Part shown: positions 1 through 11,399 of the stretch, in pieces
How positions within the stretch are numbered: the first letter of the stretch is position 1
How the letters are laid out: each line of letters begins with the position of its first letter
Origin: Dysidea avara
Taxonomy: Eukaryota; Porifera; Demospongiae; Dictyoceratida; Dysideidae
Length of the DNA: 64,000 bases
Assembly: GCF_963678975.1 (NCBI RefSeq)
Contig: NC_089275.1
Coordinates: forward strand, 17,434,220-17,498,219
Reading direction: 5' to 3'
Program-made: the position numbers and the translations under genes
The notes under the pieces: model-generated
Database searches by the model: none
What the model was told of the DNA's origin: nothing
Seen by the model: the letters and a program-made list of their open reading frames with translations, nothing else

Positions 1-2
1 GC

Positions 3-314
3 GGGAATATTCGTACATGCCAGGGATGTAGAGAGAGTCTAAGGCTACCAGATGGAACAATTCCAAATCCGCCGAATGATATTGTAGTGGCTCGTCTTGA
101 AAGAAGACCATACTTTGATCGGAGTAGCGGAGATTGGTGTTTTCCTCGACGAGAAACAAACAGCCATTATCATTTCAAGTTGTCTTGTGTTGTCAAAGCG
201 GACCCTTTGTTTGTACCCAGCACACTGCAGGTACCACCAGATGTAATTGAAGACCTCACCCCTGATCACCTGGAGTTAGTTGCTGCTGAATTTGGCCTCA
301 CTATTAGCAGTTAG
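3..314 (+). CDS. C-terminal fragment of a probable transposon-associated protein
   Basis: An open frame enters from the left edge and stops at TAG 312-314, giving about 103 residues. It starts with a CQGC knuckle, then a proline-rich stretch (IPNPPNDIVVARLERR), a HYHFKLSC motif and an acidic, Leu-rich tail. The spaced Cys and His pairs suggest a small zinc-binding domain. I recognise this layout (CxGCR, DG-I-P-PP, ARxExRxY, HYHxxxSC) as the C-terminus of proteins repeated many times in sponge and cnidarian genomes and probably belonging to mobile elements; that is recall, not a search. The upstream part is outside the window. It could also be a domesticated gene. It lies outside the MULE that follows. 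Confidence 0.5.
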   Translation, partial: GNIRTCQGCRESLRLPDGTIPNPPNDIVVARLERRPYFDRSSGDWCFPRRETNSHYHFKLSCVVKADPLFVPSTLQVPPDVIEDLTPDHLELVAAEFGLTISS

Positions 315-793
315 TAGGGTATATACTGAACTGGTGTATTCTAACAGTTTAACATTTAGTATTTAGCTATTTTATAGGTCTTGTGGTTATATTGCTTTGT
401 AGTTCATTTCAGTTCAATTCCAACTAATAGCGTAGTGTGTGTAAATAGCTACAAACTTATAGCTAATCAGTCTGACGGCAGTGATATGCCCAGGGTGGCA
501 ACTCTACTGACTATTCAGTCCAGCTCTTAACATTTTAGTTTATGTAGATCAGCGTTAGTTTGTATCTCGCCGCCATTAATACTGTTAGCTACAGTGAGAG
601 TATAGATTCGCGTGTAAACATACCGGTATATTTCCTTCGAAATCACCATCAATCACTCTGGCGATCAGTGGAGAATAGCGCCCTGAGTACAAATGATTCC
701 TGTGATTGAAGAGCAGAGTCCACGTCCTGTATCCCTAGCAAGCGCACCTAAATTTATTGTAGTTGGATACGCGCTCCTCAACAATAAAATTCT
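315..793. other. Spacer between partial gene and MULE
   Basis: No supported coding, RNA or repeat signal. It is the 3' flank of the partial gene and the left flank of the MULE. I could not find a convincing 8-11 bp target duplication against the right flank. Confidence 0.4.
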
Positions 794-836
794 GGTCCGG
801 TCCGGTCCGGGCGAATTTTTTTTTTGTACGAGGTTT
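794..836 (+). repeat. Left terminal inverted repeat of the MULE
   Basis: Begins with a threefold GGTCC repeat, then GGGCGAA, ten T and TGTACGAGGTTT. The core from GGGCGAA to GAGGTTT is identical in reverse complement to the right end, while the outer repeat differs by single bases. MULE termini of this kind are where transposase binds. Confidence 0.85.
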
Positions 837-1246
837 TGTAACTTTAATATTTCCATTTAATGGTTTTACGGAAATATCCATAAAGTGAACAGATATCAAT
901 TACTCGACCCTGCACAATCGAACGTAATCATTTTAGTTACACTGTAGACTATACAGCTAGACTCTGTACGTAGTTATGCTTAAGCTTAAACAGTCAGCGC
1001 GTTCACCTTAGGTCATTGAAGGACCCTCCTAGTAATGAATGCTATTTTTAAGACACGCATGCAATTAGCTAGTTAGCTATTCATTGTGTCCCTAGACCTT
1101 AATTGTTCCAAAGTGTCCCAGTGGTTCAAATATAATTGCATGCATTTAAAAAGACACATTGTACATAACTGACTACTACAGCCGTACTGAAATTCCACAA
1201 GACTAACAAGAGTGCAAAAAGTTGGCCACACTGTGATATGATGAGT

Positions 1247-4200
1247 TCACCATTTTCCAGCATTTTGAAGGCCCTTTGAAACATTGACAGAAAAGTTATG
1301 AGGGCGTTTACCCTTGGGCTCTCTTCTTGATGGCATGTTGTAGCGATTAGTGTCATTTTCTTTTCCTCCGGTACAATTCAATTTTAGCGGTCTCCCTGAT
1401 GTAACTGTTCCTTTACCCCTAGGTGTCCCCTTTCGACGGCGACCTGCAGCAGTTGCCTGCACTGGGATTCTATACCCTCTTCTTAACAAACCAGGTTGAA
1501 CAGTCAACTTTTCCCCTGGAGACCATGCAAATTGATGCAATGCAGAAGCAAGCTTCGCAGTGGTACTACTTGCACACATATCTTGATATCTCTTTACAAA
1601 CTTTTCAATTCCTGAGACCATGTTATAATCTTGATCCTTTTGTTGCAGGTGTTTTGTCATGTCTTCCATTACAACTTTTAGCTGTGACAATGTTTCAGAA
1701 TTCTGGTCAACGTCTGCATCTTCTTCAATTTGCATCTCTTCACTGATTTCACACGTGCCATCCTCAACAACAATTGGGATCACAGCACTCTCTTCTTCCT
1801 CGATCTCAGGGAATTGCCTTTTACTATCACAAAAAGTTTTTTCATCAGATGCCTGCGACACAGCTGCATACATTGACAAGTCAGCCTCTGCCTTTTCTCC
1901 TAATGCTATATATGCCATCAGCTTCCTAGATTCAGGGTGCATGGAAGGAATAAAATTTATACTTGACTTATGAAAGTTGATAGCAACTGCTGCCTGGTGA
2001 CTGCATGGAGACCCATCACTTCCTAGAACACAAGTGCAGAACCCCACAGACATATCCACTGTATACACATCGCCAGTATCCCTTGAGCTTACAACCTTAA
2101 ACTGATCATTGTTGTCCGTAGTGTATATGTTTTCCAGCTTAATTTTGCTTGCATTGATACCTTTGAACTTCATAGATACGTAGTGATCAAACCTGCAATG
2201 AGCTATGCTGAGCAGCTTCCTCTGATAGTAAAGTTCTAAAGCATCTGTCACAAAGTGAAACATTTGAATGAGATTGTAGGCTTTGACACGACTAAATATC
2301 AATTCTTTGAGAATTTTCATGCCAGCTTCTGAATAATTGTTGGTGTGATTACCACGAACTGGCAAAGAAACACGAAAGCAAAGAGCCCACTGGTGTCTCT
2401 TGGTCCAAAGAGCTTTCACATAATTGCAAAAGTGGGGGTACTTGGATGCTGTAGTGTGCTTTAACAAATCACTGTAGCTCTCATTTAGTAATAGCTCAGA
2501 TTTGCTATACAAAAGCTTTTTTAGCAAATTAATTAATATCACACGATCTCCCTGAACAATTTTGTTTTTACCATCATATAACCATGTCCATCGTCTCTGC
2601 AAGAAGTGGAATGAGCAAAGTAACAATGTTGAAGAAGGCCATACTGACTGCAAAGCAGCTTGTTCTGCTGCACTGTCATCTGTAAGTATGACGTTAGGTC
2701 CAACACTTGTACCGCTGTTGTAAAATGCATCTTGCGGCCACACCTTTTTTAAATCTGATAAAGCTGAACATAATGTAGATTCCTTTTCATCTGATGTCAA
2801 TGCAATTCCTAAAGGAATGGATCCTCCTGCATGATTAGTTGAAAAAAGAAAGACAGATGTATTGAAGCGATCAAGGCAGGAAGTTGAATCACAGTACATG
2901 ACTTCTGCCGCTTGTGGGAGGTTCTGATGAGCTCTTGTCATCATTGGAGTACAAATGGTAACAATCATTGGCTGAATAGCACATTTACGTCTTTTTGGAG
3001 GCTTGCCAGAATCACTGCAATCACTAATTTCTCCATCATCAGCGGATTCTCCTTTATCATTGGGCTTCATGCTGTCAAAAAACTGTAAAGTTGCTTTCCC
3101 ACCTATTGAATTATATTTTTCATTATATAACCTTATTTCTTCTTCGAGTTTTTCAAACATTGATTTTCCATTCTGTAGTCCCAGTTCTGATTTCCTCCAT
3201 GTATCAAACAATCTGCTTACATCTTGAGGATTAGGATTGACTGATCTATCTGCTAGTGTGGCCTGTGTTGAATCTGGATCTCCCAGCAGTTGTGATTCGT
3301 GATAGTGTCTTGCAGTAGCAGCTGAATGGCCCAGAGCAAACAGTGTGAAGTATGCATCCTTTGTTTCTTGGGATACTGATTTAAAGCTCAAGGTATGAAA
3401 GCATTTGATCGGATGGTTATGCTGAAACAGAAGTTTGACATACAAAGGATGGCTACGCTGTAAGGAAGTAGCCTTGTTGTTTGTTGCAAACAATGTAACA
3501 GAGAGTCTTGAAGGACAATTTGTTGTTTTGTTCCGTAAGGTACTAACCATAGTTGGCTTTTTAGGCTTCTTGCTTTTAGCGCTTAGCTGCTTTGCTGTAA
3601 GTTGTTTTCGATAATGGTGGCAATGCATGTCCAGCTTATACAACACTCTTTTTAAAGATGGATTGTATGTGCGGGTCTTGCGATATGTGCATTGGCTTGA
3701 CTGAAAAAAAGCTGTAATCCAATCATTAAATTCTTCTTTGGAATGCAAGTTAACTCTAAATTCTACATTGAAACACTCCTTAGGTTCACCAGAAAATGCT
3801 TCCTGTGTCAAATCTTCGTACTTCTCGATGACATAAGTGTATGACATATTTGTACTTGTAGATTTTGGTGGAAGAATTGCCTTTAACTCATTATTTAAGT
3901 CATCCCATGTAATAATACAATTAAAACTATCCTCAAATGCAGTTTCGTCAACTAGTTCCATCTTGGGTTCTGTATCAATTGATTTCCTACTTTCATCAAG
4001 TTGTAAAAGCTCAACTGGTTGCACCTCAGGTTCTGTAACAAAGGATTTATTGCCGTCATTGAGTGCTAAGATATTGACTGGTTGCACCTTTGGTTTCATA
4101 AACATTTTACCACTACTGCAAAAAGGATCCTTCTCTTTTAGTGGCAAACAATGATCCTTCTCTCCTAGTCGCACAGAGTCACTTAGTAGCGTGTCACGAG

Positions 4201-7120
4201 TTAACAATAACTTTGTGTTAGCCAACTCATTTGCTATTCTCTGACGAATTCTAGGCATTTCCACCTATAGTGAAGATAAATAATATTACTGTCAGTGATA
4301 TAAACACCACATAAGATAGGACATAGAATTAAAGCACCACTACATTAAAATACTACTGCAGACGACCGCAAAGTATGCATATGCATAGTACAGCCCTTCC
4401 ATAAAGATATGCACCTGAAACATGATAAATTGGATACTTTTGTGCATGATCCTGAATATTAATGTTGATAGGACTGAGACAAATCGTAACAACTTCATTT
4501 CCTGAATGTCCAAACAAAACAAATTATTATGACATGGATATGCTATCTATGGTTGCACTTTAATTAGCATATACTAATATTCATAAAATTACAAAGCTTG
4601 TAGCAATAGCTATGGTGAAAGATCTGTAAAAAGGAATAAGGGAATATGAGAGTGCTTAAATTATCTGTATGATTTCATACCACTATACAAACACCATATT
4701 TTAGCTATGGCATAGTTCATACATAGCCTTGACTTATTATCATAAAAGCTGCCCTCGAATAAGAGCCACTGCTTGTATTTAAATATGCTGGTTGAATTGT
4801 TTGTAATACATGCACATTCAATACTGAATCCAGGAATATATTTAAGTCAGCTATCTGATTAAAACAGCACTTTTATGAGAGTATCTTAGTGTATAAAAGC
4901 ATTTAAGGAATCAGGTCAGTTATTGGAGAGTCCATATAAATGCCCTGGCCTTAGTGCCACACAAGCCCATGGTAGTCTCTTTGAAAAACAGCCACCTTTG
5001 CATAATATCTGGTTAGTTTTCCTAGCTGAAAATCACAATAACCATGGCTACCAAACATGGCAAAATATTCAATGTGTACATCGTACAACATATGTACCTA
5101 GCTATTATTACATTGTACATGTACCTGTGTAAAAGTCATTGGGTAGTCCAGTAAGAGGCATCGGGCATACTGTATAATATGATACGAAACAACATTACTG
5201 TGTCAATGTCTTAATAACAGTAAATCCCTTACTTCTAACAGAAATACTCCACAGTCATACTGATTGTTCTGCTGTGGTATACTCTAATAACATTAAAATG
5301 TATTGTACATTTTCTACCAATATTACGCACACATTTAATCTTACACTCATAGTTTTGCATTGCCAAAGGTCCTTTGAAACAAGCTGCCGTTCATGAAAAA
5401 ACATCCTAATTTTACAAAGCATAGCTCAATCACTAATTAAAGTATTTCACATACTTTAAAGATTCAAAACAACAAGTTTGTTCAGTGTTCAACGAATCAT
5501 AGTATATCATCTTCTTATTGGCTAGTTCTATTGTCTAATTAATAATCAAATACTTTAGCAAAGGTGCCATACTATGATTACTAACCATCATTGTCCAGTG
5601 GCTGTCATTTGAAAAAATAGCAAGCAAATAATCACTCTCCAAAAAGTTTACCTTAAATTTAGCAAAAAAAAACAACAAAAAAACATAGTAAAGCTAGTAA
5701 ATATAAAATTATATCAGTATACGTACCTTTGAGTACCAATTCTGCACACCAGAGTAGCCTGTCTCTAGTAGCTTCTTTGTAAAGAAACAGTTAAGAATAG
5801 TTAAACGTTGGGCACGACTCTGATGAAAAGCAGCTTTTCACAATTATGCTAACATTGTTACTAATTACCAAACCTTCTGAACATGATCTTCTAAAAGCCT
5901 TAGGTAGTCTGATATTACCTACAAAAACAGATACATAAAAAATATTACACTTGCAGAATCAACACTATGTAAGATATCATGAAGTATAGTTTCATGTTTA
6001 CAATACACAATCCCTGAATATCTACAAATCTGAAAATGCTCGTGTGAAAAACTTTCAAGACTTATGTACTTGAAACAACTCACAAATTAATTTTCACTAT
6101 AGTGTAAGCAATCAATTGCTAATCAACTCAATCGTTGGAAAATATATTGAATGCATGTTGTACTATAGTACTGTCTAGAGGTAATGTTACACTTGCGAGC
6201 AGTTGACACTCGTGTAGCCCATTGTCGACCTGTGAATTTCTTTGGCATGTGTGTGTTAGTAACTCACCACATGTAGCCACAAACTCGAGCTCCCTCTGGT
6301 GGTTGCTCCAGTAACCGCATGCCTTCGCATGTGATGATTTCCAGTTTTGTGTCATGTCAAGTCAGGGCCTGGATTTGAGCACTTGTGAGGTATTGTAACA
6401 TTACCACTGGGCGGTACTGTATATAAAACAGTGGGATTTAATGCAATGAAGAAGTGTCGCGGTTTGTTAAGTGTAATAATAACCAGGGTAAATATTCGAC
6501 AAGCAAAATCCTTGAATCCTGTTGCAAGTGTTTTAACCAGCACCGATTCACATACATGCAATGTACATAATGACTTAGCTGTGAAGTGCTAACATTAATT
6601 GTACCTTATCTGAGAGCCACTGGTTTCCAGCAAGACAGTTGTAATATTCATCACCATGTTCTACAGTCAGCTCATACTCTGTACAATCCATATCGGTGAG
6701 GTCAATCACAGCTGACTCCCCTAGAAATGCAGTAAATCCAATTGTTCAATTATATCGGTGAATGCAAGACATTATTGGGACAAGCCTACATCTATACATA
6801 ATACCGTAACCCACCATTAAAAAATGGTATGATTTTATTAATTAGAATTGTTAATACATTGTGGCATATTTTGAGTCGTAATATACAATTAAATCAGTGC
6901 ATGTGTGCTCTATCAGTAAACAATTCAAGCAAGACGGACTAACAGGTACACGATTGAGCCTTTATACAAAGGCTCCATCGAGTCACCCCAACAAATGCAC
7001 ACTTAATTGGCCCAATTCAATTGCTTCTAACCACGATACTGGCAAATACTAAAACGTACTGTAAATAAAATCACACTTCTCACCTGTAGCAGTATCACTA
7101 TGGCCCTCGCTACTTTCCAT
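1247..7120 (-). CDS. Ulp1-like protease fused to MULE transposase with SWIM zinc finger (10 exons)
   Basis: Rebuilt exons on the minus strand, all with GT-AG borders and matching phases: 7120-7084, 6720-6605, 5918-5874, 5774-5727, 5651-5586, 5513-5455, 5405-5345, 5283-5233, 5169-5125 and 4264-1247; about 1181 residues. Exons 1-9 plus the start of exon 10 form a C48 (Ulp1/SENP) domain: the opening QWLSDKVISDYLRLL, His100 in SHWTMM, Asp110 in IYYDSL, Gln149 and Cys155 in QNNQYDCGVFLL, and the closing MPRIRQRIANEL. Gln-to-Cys spacing is six and Asp-to-Cys 45, close to family values; His-to-Asp is only 10 (usually about 17), so one junction may be misplaced or a loop shortened. Exon 10 (own numbering): a Cys/His DNA-binding region around C192, C215, C250 and HNH 282-284; the MULE DDE core with D459, D529, CSFH 550-553 and E646; SWIM finger C743, C745, C754, H756. 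The first ATG (7120) is the only one that keeps the frame into exon 2. Predicted roles: DNA cleavage and integration, plus SUMO-type isopeptide cleavage (inferred from motifs). Confidence 0.8.
6180..6405. mobile_element. Small inverted-repeat insertion in intron 2 of the MULE gene
   Basis: GGTAATGTTACA at 6180 is matched by TGTAACATTACC ending at 6405, enclosing about 200 bp with no intact gene. It lies wholly in the intron between exons 2 and 3, so it is a transposon nested in a transposon. Only the 12 bp ends support it. Confidence 0.4.
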
Positions 7121-7251
7121 CTTTCTATTCCTTGGCACCCCCACAACGCCAGGCAACGACCCACAATAACGCGCCAAACAAATTACGTATTTAAGTAGGC
7201 TTCCGGAAACTCCAGTTTATGTAGCTACTGGTGTACGAAGTTAAAGTGGCC

Positions 7252-7297
7252 AAACCTCGTACAAAAAAAAAATTCGCCCGGTCCGGTCCGTTCCGGG
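7252..7297 (-). repeat. Right terminal inverted repeat of the MULE
   Basis: Reverse complement of the left end: AAACCTCGTACA, ten A, TTCGCCC, then GGTCC-type repeats. It lies about 130 bp upstream of the transposase start codon, so it probably overlaps the promoter, as is usual in MULEs (inference). Confidence 0.85.
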
Positions 7298-8300
7298 TTT
7301 TAACGAAGGCCAGTTTAACAAATGTCAAGAATAGTACGTGACGATTTTCGCTCCAGCAATCACTCCCAAGGTCACTATGGTGAAGAACTAACTTCCTCTA
7401 GCTTCATCGTTCTATCTTGGACTATGGTAGCCACTTGTTGGTCTTTATTTTTCTCTTGCACAACACGCGACACCACTATACCAATTTCTGACGAAGGCGA
7501 ATCGTACCTGGAACCGCTGCTTCATAACACCGCCCTTCGCTACAGTTTGTAGGCAGTATGTAAGGTCTCTCTTGTGGCTACGAAGTAGAATCTCCACACA
7601 ATTCGGATGAAATCTTGAGCACAGTGACAGGAACTCAAACCGGAACTTAATTTACTATCCGTAAACTTCTGCGCACTCCCGCGCACTGGGATATAAAACG
7701 GATATATCCCGTATACTCGGATGATATCATTGTTATTACACTCGTACCGGGATATAACTATAACTTGTCAGCTGATCACAATTCATCTCTGTGTGTTTAT
7801 TAATCACTCTGTGTTTATCAAATAGCTAGTTTGTAACTAATTAATATAAAATCAGTCATAATCCAGTATATGTATGTATGTGGATGTGTTGGTTTGACAA
7901 AACACTTGTAGCATATACAGTACATGTAATATATACTGACAAAAAGACAGCAACTGTTACCTATAGAACAAGTTTCACATGCCAGCATAATCACAGCTGA
8001 ATTCATACCAAATCTACCAACCACCAATACAGTACTGTGTCATGATACATGTCACATTGAGTGTAGCTACGTATAATATATGTATAACACTGTGCTGCTT
8101 TCATACATGGAAATTTAGCTATGAAATTTTCATTAATTGTTGTTTTAGGTTATATTAGCTGCTCTTGTCATGCTGTTAATGTTAACTAGTAGGATGTGTT
8201 CACACCTTCTCAGTTTGCATGAATTATGTGTCGGATTGAATTGTCAAAGATTCTATGCACCAGCAGGACCACATTCAGTTTAGTGATGTTCTTCACTACA
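7298..8300. other. Right flank of MULE; part matches 18.8-19.0 kb in inverted orientation
   Basis: No gene supported. The first 250 bp are GC-richer with an open frame (7322-7552) that I cannot assign. About 7765-8060 resembles 18780-18990 in reverse complement: shared words include TTGGTGGTTGG, TTTGGTATGAATTCAG and the TTTATCAAAT / ATTTGATAAA pair. This looks like an old inverted duplication. Confidence 0.4.
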
Positions 8301-8803
8301 TCTTGTTACCGCACTAGTGAATACAACCCAAAATGTTTTCAGCAAGTCTCTATTAATGTCTGATTGGATCTAAATGCTGATACACACTGCAATGTAGTAT
8401 GTGTAGCTCGTAGTCTTATGTTACTTACATATTACATATGGAAAATTAACCCAACTTAAATACGCCTTGCATGTACTCTGATTTCAGCTACAAAGCCCAA
8501 GGTTAATTTTGTACTTAAGTACTGATATGCCTGACTGAAACGTACTGTTGTGTTTACAGTGCTTTGCTCCATGCTTGGTATTGTTATGTGGCAGGGTCTG
8601 CAGAATGTGTGCACCTAGTTATTTATCTCTCTGTATTTGCAAGCATTCAATGGTATTGTTTATATCTTCATCGAAACACAAATAAATAAATAAAAATAGA
8701 GCATGCATGCTAAAATTTTTCATTAATTCCCACAGCCACTAGGGAGTGTCAATGGTCAGGTTATAAATACATTTTAGCAATATCACAATGGTGGGTGTCT
8801 ACC

Positions 8804-8871
8804 TAATAATGTGGAGGATGTGGTATGTAGGTTGTGGCCACAGCCCACGCACCACATCCTCCACACTATTA
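8804..8871. repeat. Imperfect hairpin module (family P)
   Basis: TAATAATGTGGAGGATGTGG at the left is matched by its near reverse complement ending in CTCCACACTATTA. The loop is around GGCCAC. Related hairpins lie at 16750, 21283, 32765 and 34267, and a decayed one near 26865, each preceded by a diverged AGTGCCATTGGTTAG-like stretch. Confidence 0.65.
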
Positions 8872-9009
8872 GATAAACTGCCCTGGTGATCTCTACTGCC
8901 CTTGCTAGCTTAGCATGTATGTTGTAGCTCTGCAATAGTCTTCCCTGCATGATGTGCTGGCCCTGCAAAGTGTGGGGCCATGACCTCATGCATGGCAGAC
9001 CTTGTAGAC

Positions 9010-9511
9010 CAGCGTTGAAACCGGGTCGGGTCAACCGGGTCACATTTTCTCCGGGTCATCCAGGTCTGACCCGGTTTACAAATTATCCGGGTCTGACCCG
9101 GATTGGATCACGTGAGAAACGAAATTGTTCGTTTGACGACGTGGAAACTTAAAAACGCTATTGCGTAGCTCTTTCGTGAGCCACGCCCACTTATCGCGTT
9201 ACTAACATACGCTCAACCACACCCATTAATTAGTAAGTGTAGTATGTAACACGAAACTGAGGGTATCTATGGTGAAGGGTAGCTATTGTAGTAGGTGATG
9301 ACCTTTTTTTTTTTTTTGGTCTTCAACCTACAGCTAGGCTGAAGTTGTAATTCTAAAAGTCTGGATCCGCCCCTGTTTACTCAACACGAATCGAACGCTC
9401 GAGACTAGCCGAAACATAGTTCTTATCGCATGCCTCGACTTTAAGTAATCCGGGTCACATCCGGGTCAGTGGGTCATCCTGGTCAGCAGTAGTGACCCGG
9501 TTTCAATGCTG
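9010..9511. mobile_element. Non-autonomous hAT-like element with 8 bp target duplication
   Basis: Ends are CAGCGTTGAAACCGGGTC and GACCCGGTTTCAATGCTG, which fit the CAGxG...CxCTG termini of hAT elements. TTGTAGAC flanks both sides (9002-9009 and 9512-9519). The interior is full of GACCCGG/CCGGGTC repeats and has no transposase. The paralogous stretch at 21431-21438 has a single TTGTAGAC and no insert, a clear empty site. Confidence 0.85.
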
Positions 9512-9989
9512 TTGTAGACCTGACACACGTGCTCTGTTAGTTGAATAGAAGTTGTCAGTGTCAATCAGTAGTATCACTGCTTAGGAGCATATACTGCTGC
9601 TTTTTTTCATATAGTGCATTTGTACAAAGAATACATGCATATATTGAAAGTATTTTGAATTAAGTATCCTAATCAGCTGCTCTGACTGGACATTCTTCAC
9701 GTTTATTTAAATGGATATCATTTAATTTAATGGGCCACTTCATTAATGTATATAGAATTGTTAGTGGCACTACAATGCATGTGGCACTAATACACTCCTA
9801 TCATGCAATACAGTAGTACTGTGGAATCATGGTGCTTGCCCAACAATGTAACCCATAAAATAGCCTCATTTTTTCCTTTCTGACGACTTAGCAGTGTTGC
9901 ATGGTTAGGCATATATAAATAAATATCTTTAGTGATTCTAAACCCTTCAATTATATTTCTATGAAATTTTCTATTCAACATAATTTTAT

Positions 9990-10740
9990 GCTGACGGCAT
10001 AACGAATTAACTAACTAACTGATCTTCCAGCCAAGCATAACTCGACAATGCATAAGGCTACAAGCTTGTTTTCTTCACTGTTCGACGTAGCTTCATCCCA
10101 AGACATGCCTTTTTGCCAATTTCCATCACAGTATACGTATGATACATGCATCATGGACTTCCCTTTGTCTTCCTTTGTGTCCTAGATCTTTTCGCTGACA
10201 AACAGTAGGTGTCAATTCTCAATAGCACGATACGGCTTTCCCCATGCTTGACTAGCTATCATGCTGATCACTCTTATTTTCCGTAGCAACTGGATTCATT
10301 TGATAGCAGAGCCATGATGTTTCTTGTACTGTTCTTCATTAGTAACGTTGTGTAACAAGTGGAACATACTGAAAACAAAGCGTAATGACCAATTTACGTT
10401 TCAGTCATTGATCGTCGAGGCACACGTTCAGATGCAAAATAAATTTTATGGCATGCCTGGCACTATTCTTTCTTTTGATGCAGTATGTGTAGATTCAGTA
10501 GTCATTATTATTATGAAGTAAACAAACAAGTACATAGAGGGAAAAATTAGGAATTTACGTAAGTTGCCAGGATTAGGGATCAAAAGAAAAACGTGAAAGA
10601 ATGGAATGGCTAAAAAGTGGTGAAACAAGAGAGGTTGTCTATACTGCAGATTGCTATGGACATTTAATCCCTATATGGTTTTTTTTTCTTTGATCCCTAA
10701 TTCAACTTATTTTTCTTTCTACTTGAATTATGTAGCTGCG
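9990..10740 (+). mobile_element. Dispersed repeat family A, copy 1
   Basis: Shares long stretches with 36370-36640, 43880-44663 and 44850-46200, for example CAAGCATAACTCGA, a GGCTACAAGCTTG-like line, TTCTTCACTGTTCGACGTAG, TCCTTTGTGTCC and GACATTTAATCCCTA. It ends in a hairpin-prone section. No coding potential seen. It is absent from copy 3 of the tandem segment, so it inserted into copy 1. Transposon class unknown. Confidence 0.6.
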
Positions 10741-11399
10741 TATACATACCATTTCACTTGAGGTAGCTATAGTTGCTCACAGTGTCCCTAAATTAAGAGT
10801 TTATTCTATTCATTGATCCTGTGCACATACCATATTTACTTGGTTGAATGCCGCATTTGAGTGGATTTTGAAAATAAGGGCTTCAACCTCGTTTTGAAGC
10901 ATTGAGTGGTGGTCAAATTCGAATAGTTGCTGCATTGATTTTAAGAACTAAGCTAACAAACGCCGCAGCATTTAAATACAGTATGCAATGTAACAGTAAT
11001 ACCAGTACTTCTGAATTAACTGGACAGACAGGCACCGATACATCCAGGGAACTACTTACTAATCATTTACTCTGTAAAACTGAATAATAAAGTTTAATTA
11101 AGTGGTAGCTAAATGGTGAGAGATTACCAAGTATGTTCTATATAGCTGTTCCAAATTACCTTCCCAGTCATGTGAGACAATGTTCACCTTTTTTAAACCA
11201 TGCATGTATTCAGCCTTATCTCATATATACCTACATGCATATCTGTGATTAACATTACCTTGCTAATAGTTTACATGGACAGTTCAAGATGTGCAGTAAT
11301 TAAGAAAGCATAATATTATTGATCCAAGCAATCTTTTTTACATTTTGTTTATATTGCATAATACATCTAGCTATTTATTCATATTCTTTTTTATTCAGG

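Larger units (their letters stand above)
794..7297 (-). mobile_element. Autonomous Mutator-like element (MULE) carrying a Ulp1-transposase gene
   Basis: About 6.5 kb bounded by inverted repeats at 794-836 and 7252-7297. Both ends have GGTCC/GGACC-rich outer parts, then GGGCGAA, a run of exactly ten T, and TGTACGAGGTTT reading inwards. The only gene inside is transcribed from the right end toward the left end and encodes a MULE transposase, so the element looks autonomous. All ten exons lack frame breaks, so it may be young or recently active. Outside the GC-rich part, TAAAA is shared by both ends, so the true boundary may lie a few bases further out. No clear target duplication was found, so exact ends are uncertain. 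Confidence 0.85.

Noticed and set aside
4415-4451. Candidate extra exon in intron 9 of the MULE gene (DHAQKYPIYHVS between AG and GT)
   Set aside because: It is 37 nt long and would break the phase-0 join between 5125 and 4264; the frame without it gives a complete protease C-terminus.
770-7320. Target-site duplication of the MULE
   Set aside because: Flanks outside the GGTCC repeats share no 8-11 bp word; only TAAAA is common and may be part of the termini.
9380-9410. GTTCGATTCG on the minus strand, like a tRNA/SINE B box
   Set aside because: Inside the hAT-like element, with no A box at the right distance and no cloverleaf.
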